This document shows, piece by piece, positions 6,283 to 8,633 of a stretch of DNA of 8,633 bases. How positions within the stretch are numbered: the first letter of the stretch is position 1; every line of letters starts with the position of its first letter. The stretch is from Rhodobiaceae bacterium. Lineage in GTDB: Bacteria; Pseudomonadota; Alphaproteobacteria; Parvibaculales; Parvibaculaceae. A program made the translations under genes and the position numbers. The notes beneath the pieces were generated by a model. That model worked only from the letters and a program-made list of their open reading frames with translations, was not told the DNA's origin and ran no database searches. The stretch lies in contig DAIEIL010000156.1 in NCBI GenBank assembly GCA_027352645.1, positions 1-8,633 of the forward strand, read 5' to 3'.

Positions 6283-7386
6283 ATGAGCCGATCCGTTGCG
6301 CCCCTGTTTCGCCCCTTCACGATCAATGGGCTTGAGCTTCCCAACCGCATTGTCATGGCCCCCATGACGCGCACGCAATCGCCGGGCGGCATTCCCGGCG
6401 CCAATGTGGCCGCCTATTACCGCCGCCGCGCCGAGAACGAGACGGGCCTCATCATCACCGAAGGCACCACCGTCAACGACCCCGTGTCGTCCCTCGATGT
6501 CGGCGTGCCGAACTTCTTCGGTGAGGCTCTGCAGGGTTGGAAGCGCGTCGTGGAGGAGGTTCACGGCGTCGGCGGCAAGATCATGCCCCAGCTCTGGCAT
6601 GTAGGCACCGCGCGCAACCAGAAGGGCAATGTCTGGCATCCCGAATTGCCGAGCGCAGGGCCGTCGGGTCTGGCTGCGCCCACCAAGCAGGTCGCCGAAC
6701 CGATGACGAAGCAGCACATCCAGCACGTCGTGGACGCCTTCGCCCGCGCCGCCGCGGATGCGCGTGAAATCGGCTTCGACGGCATCGAGCTTCATGGCGC
6801 GCATGGCTATCTGATCGACCAGTTCTTCTGGGAAGGTCTCAACAAGCGCGAAGACGAATATGGCGGCAGCATGCTGAAGCGTGAACGCTTCGCCATCGAG
6901 ATCATCGAGGCTGTGCGCCGCGAGGTGGGCAAGGACTATCCGCTCGTCCTCCGCTTCTCGCAGTGGAAGCAGCAGGACTACACCGCTCGCCTCGCGCCCA
7001 CGCCGGAACTTCTGGGCGAGTTCCTGAAGCCGCTTTCGGAAGCCGGCGTCGACGTGTTCCATAGCTCGCAGCGCCGCTTCTGGGAACCGGAATTCGAAGG
7101 CTCGGATCTGAACCTCGCCGGCTGGACGAAGAAGCTCACCGGCAAGCCCACGATCACGGTCGGCAGCGTCAGCCTTTCGGGCGAGTTCATCGCGGCCTTT
7201 GGCGGCGAGTCCTCGACCGTCACCGGCATCGACGATCTTCTCGCACGCCTGGAGCGCGAGGAATTCGACCTCGTCAGCGTCGGCCGCGCGTTGCTCGTCG
7301 ATCCCGAATGGGCGCGCAAGATCCACGAAGAGCGCTACGACACGCTGCTGCCTTTCAGCCCGGCGGCCCTCGCGACGCTGTCGTAA
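6283..7386 (+). CDS. Old Yellow Enzyme family NADH:flavin oxidoreductase
   Basis: This is an FMN-containing TIM-barrel ene-reductase (367 aa, normal for the family) that uses NAD(P)H to reduce activated C=C bonds, nitro groups or similar electrophiles in the cytosol. NRIVMAPMTRT (21-31) is the N-terminal flavin motif, with Thr29 at the position that tunes the flavin in classical OYEs rather than the Cys of the YqjM class. MPQLWHVG (101-108) gives Gln103. ELHGAHGYLIDQFFW (169-183) carries the substrate-anion pair His171/His174 and the likely proton donor Tyr176. RFSQWKQQDY (224-233) and SVGRALLVDPEW (332-343) complete the flavin-phosphate side. GGAG at 6273-6276 sits 6 bases before the ATG. 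It is transcribed away from the deacetylase and converges, 18 bases apart, with the dehydrogenase. A 12-oxophytodienoate-reductase-like or N-ethylmaleimide-reductase-like label would fit. The physiological substrate is not known. Confidence 0.94.
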   Translation: MSRSVAPLFRPFTINGLELPNRIVMAPMTRTQSPGGIPGANVAAYYRRRAENETGLIITEGTTVNDPVSSLDVGVPNFFGEALQGWKRVVEEVHGVGGKIMPQLWHVGTARNQKGNVWHPELPSAGPSGLAAPTKQVAEPMTKQHIQHVVDAFARAAADAREIGFDGIELHGAHGYLIDQFFWEGLNKREDEYGGSMLKRERFAIEIIEAVRREVGKDYPLVLRFSQWKQQDYTARLAPTPELLGEFLKPLSEAGVDVFHSSQRRFWEPEFEGSDLNLAGWTKKLTGKPTITVGSVSLSGEFIAAFGGESSTVTGIDDLLARLEREEFDLVSVGRALLVDPEWARKIHEERYDTLLPFSPAALATLS

Positions 7387-7404
7387 GAGCCGGTGCCATA
7401 ACGA

Positions 7405-8484
7405 TCAAGGCCGTATCACCGTCATCGTGAATGGGCTGACCTTCGATGCAGCATGCGCGACGGCTTCGTTCGCATTGTCGAGGTCAAATGTCGTTATGGC
7501 GTAGTGGTCGAGGTTGATGAGACCCGCCCGAATGAGCCTGACCATCTGGGTCGTAGCCTCGGGCGGGTACATCCACTGGCCATGGATGCTGATGCAGTTC
7601 CGCATGATCCAGGGGTAGGGCAGGTCGAGACCCGCGCCGCCGAGCATGCCGACGCCCCCCATCAGAACAACCCTGCCATAGGGCCGCACAGCCATGATTG
7701 CCGCGCGAACCTGCACGGTGCTTGCGGCGGGCGGAAGCAGGTCCAGGACGCAATCGATCGGGCCTGCTGCTGCTTCCAGAATTCGCCCGCGATCGTCTTC
7801 CTCATTGCCGCACATCGCCACAGTGTGGAGCCGAGGGCCGAACCAGCGGGCAAGATCCTCAAGTAGCTTCACGTTCCGTCCGGTTGCCACGACGCGACCG
7901 GCCCCCATGGCAAGCGCCACCGCGACCCCGGCGCTACCGAAGGAGCCGGTCGCACCATTGATCAGGATAGTCTCGCCAGCCTGCAGCCTTGCCGCAAGCA
8001 GTCCGCCATAGGGCACGAGGATCCTGCCAAGTACGCACCATCGCGCCGCATCGGCCTCGTCGAGAGAGCCGATCCGAATGGCATTCTCAGTGGGCACTCG
8101 CATCTGCTCCGCCCATGAGCCGTCTCGAAAATACTTCTGCAGCCTGAGACCGCCTTCACCGCCGGCGCTCAAGCCTTGAAGCGTGATATCGGGAGAAAGG
8201 GCGTCATCGCGCGACCGCACGGTCGGGTCGCAATAGACCCAGTCGCCGGGGATGAGATGGGTCGCGTCCGGCCCGGTAGCACGCACCCGGCCAATCGCGC
8301 CCGGTCCCGGGATGACCGGCAGATCCAGCAGATATTGCCGCTCGCCGCTCAACACTTCATTGGCATAGGCGAGAACGCCCGTGGCCACGACATCGACAAT
8401 AACTTCGCCGGTGCCCAAAATCGGGTCCGGCACGGTCTCAATTGCGAGGGGCGTTCCAAACGCCTTCAGGACGGCAGCTTTCAT
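7405..8484 (-). CDS. Medium-chain dehydrogenase/reductase lacking zinc ligands
   Basis: This is a cytosolic NAD(P)H-dependent oxidoreductase of the MDR superfamily, 359 aa from ATG 8484. Residues 1-130 form the GroES-like catalytic domain (MKAAVLKAFG, then PGPGAIGRVRATG, 59-71). Residues about 160-300 are the Rossmann domain, with the nucleotide-binding turn INGATGSFGSAGVAVALAMGA (175-195). The usual catalytic-zinc Cys after the first beta strand is replaced (TGVLAYANEV, 35-44), the GHE motif is absent, and there is no four-Cys structural-zinc loop. It therefore resembles zinc-independent quinone or enoyl reductases rather than true alcohol dehydrogenases. ATG 8484 is preferred to the in-frame TTG at 8490 because AGAGGA lies 7 bases upstream of the ATG. 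It is divergent from a probable regulator gene that starts 110 bases away, and may be its target. The substrate is unknown. Confidence 0.9.
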   Translation of the reverse strand: MKAAVLKAFGTPLAIETVPDPILGTGEVIVDVVATGVLAYANEVLSGERQYLLDLPVIPGPGAIGRVRATGPDATHLIPGDWVYCDPTVRSRDDALSPDITLQGLSAGGEGGLRLQKYFRDGSWAEQMRVPTENAIRIGSLDEADAARWCVLGRILVPYGGLLAARLQAGETILINGATGSFGSAGVAVALAMGAGRVVATGRNVKLLEDLARWFGPRLHTVAMCGNEEDDRGRILEAAAGPIDCVLDLLPPAASTVQVRAAIMAVRPYGRVVLMGGVGMLGGAGLDLPYPWIMRNCISIHGQWMYPPEATTQMVRLIRAGLINLDHYAITTFDLDNANEAVAHAASKVSPFTMTVIRP

Positions 8485-8525
8485 GGTCAATCCTCTTCGT
8501 TGGATGAACCCATGGTCGCATCGCC

Positions 8526-8553
8526 TTCACATCTTAATCAGGCCTGGTATTAT
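8526..8553 (+). promoter_or_regulatory. Sigma70-like promoter for the right-edge gene
   Basis: TTCACA (8526-8531) and TATTAT (8548-8553) each match the sigma70 consensus at five of six bases and are 16 bases apart. The predicted transcript starts near 8560, about 34 bases before the ATG at 8594. The spacer and the -10 region overlap the palindromes described at 8535-8560, so binding there would block this promoter. Confidence 0.5.
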
Positions 8554-8565
8554 CCTAGGACTAAT
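8535..8565. promoter_or_regulatory. Palindromic operator candidates between dehydrogenase and regulator
   Basis: CAGGCCTG (8539-8546) is a perfect palindrome bracketed by TAAT (8535-8538) and ATTA (8549-8552). TCCTAGGA (8553-8560) is a second perfect palindrome, bracketed by the same ATTA and by TAAT (8562-8565). TAATCAG recurs as a direct repeat at 8535-8541 and 8562-8568. This is an unusually dense symmetric, AT-flanked block in a GC-rich genome. It lies between two divergent genes and over the putative promoter, as expected for autoregulation. Confidence 0.45.
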
Positions 8566-8593
8566 CAGTACCTCCCGATGAGGAGCGAAGGCA

Positions 8594-8633
8594 ATGGCGG
8601 ACGCATACCGGAGCGAGCTCGGCGATTTCCTTC
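8594..8633 (+). CDS. Start of a divergent gene, possibly XRE/MmyB-type regulator (truncated by window)
   Basis: Only 13 codons are visible: MADAYRSELGDFL, with the frame still open at the window edge. AGGAG (8581-8585) lies 8 bases before the ATG and a good promoter lies upstream, so a real gene start is likely. RSELGDFL resembles the RAELGDFL-type opening of helix-turn-helix regulators of the XRE/MmyB-like group, which continue with an Arg-rich helix. With so few residues this is only a suggestion. Its divergent arrangement with an oxidoreductase gene is the common layout for a local regulator and its target. Confidence 0.5.
   Translation, partial: MADAYRSELGDFL

Noticed and set aside
6160..7326. 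A 388-codon open frame on the minus strand opposite the Old Yellow Enzyme gene
   Set aside because: It is a mirror of a strongly codon-biased GC-rich gene. Its composition (rich in Ala, Arg, Asp, Glu, with low-complexity stretches) matches no family, and the + strand protein has full catalytic motifs.
1..8633. CRISPR array, tRNA, insertion sequence or phage genes
   Set aside because: No regularly spaced repeats, no transposase or integrase motifs, no tRNA-like cloverleaf and no paired terminal repeats were seen on either strand.

Overview
The window is a gene-dense, GC-rich (low-to-mid 60s % by eye) piece of bacterial chromosome. An alphaproteobacterium fits best. The evidence is an IalB-type secreted protein, an HspQ with the alphaproteobacterial FPFRGVIYDVDP / EEWWLSIPE / RPRKDQPFYHLLAEN pattern, and a YejA-like periplasmic binding protein. 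A free-living, lipid- or xenobiotic-degrading genus of the Parvibaculum/Rhizobiales kind would suit the alpha-methylacyl-CoA racemase and Old Yellow Enzyme genes, but the genus is inference. No mobile element, CRISPR array, tRNA or rRNA is visible. No gap between genes exceeds about 205 bases.

Layout. (1) Left edge, + strand: the C-terminal two thirds of an alpha-methylacyl-CoA racemase (CaiB/BaiF family), overlapping by 4 bases a histidine-phosphatase-superfamily gene. (2) 1471-3282, - strand: an orphan YejA-like peptide-binding protein with no permease or ATPase genes beside it. (3) 3486-4055, + strand: a small exported IalB-family protein. (4) 4058-6146, - strand: a probable three-gene unit of ChbG/HpnK-like deacetylase, hspQ and a hexapeptide-repeat acyltransferase. 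(5) 6283-7386, + strand: an Old Yellow Enzyme family flavin oxidoreductase. (6) 7405-8484, - strand: a zinc-less medium-chain dehydrogenase/reductase. (7) 8594 to the right edge, + strand: the first 13 codons of a divergently transcribed gene, possibly an XRE/MmyB-type regulator.

Function. The racemase lets 2-methyl-branched acyl-CoAs of the wrong stereochemistry enter beta-oxidation. The Old Yellow Enzyme and the dehydrogenase are NAD(P)H-linked reductases of unknown substrate that end tail to tail. The deacetylase and the acyltransferase both point to modification of surface or storage carbohydrates, with the proteostasis factor HspQ between them. The SBP and IalB proteins are exported.

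The strand changes repeatedly. All three convergent junctions are extremely tight (3, 2 and 18 bases) with no visible intrinsic terminator. The divergent gaps hold several dyad symmetries. The best of these lies at 8535-8560, next to a good sigma70-like promoter in front of the putative regulator. Nothing here is a clear new defence or mobile system: this looks like ordinary chromosomal core and accessory metabolism with a few points worth checking. Several start codons were moved from the longest possible reading frame, as noted per gene.
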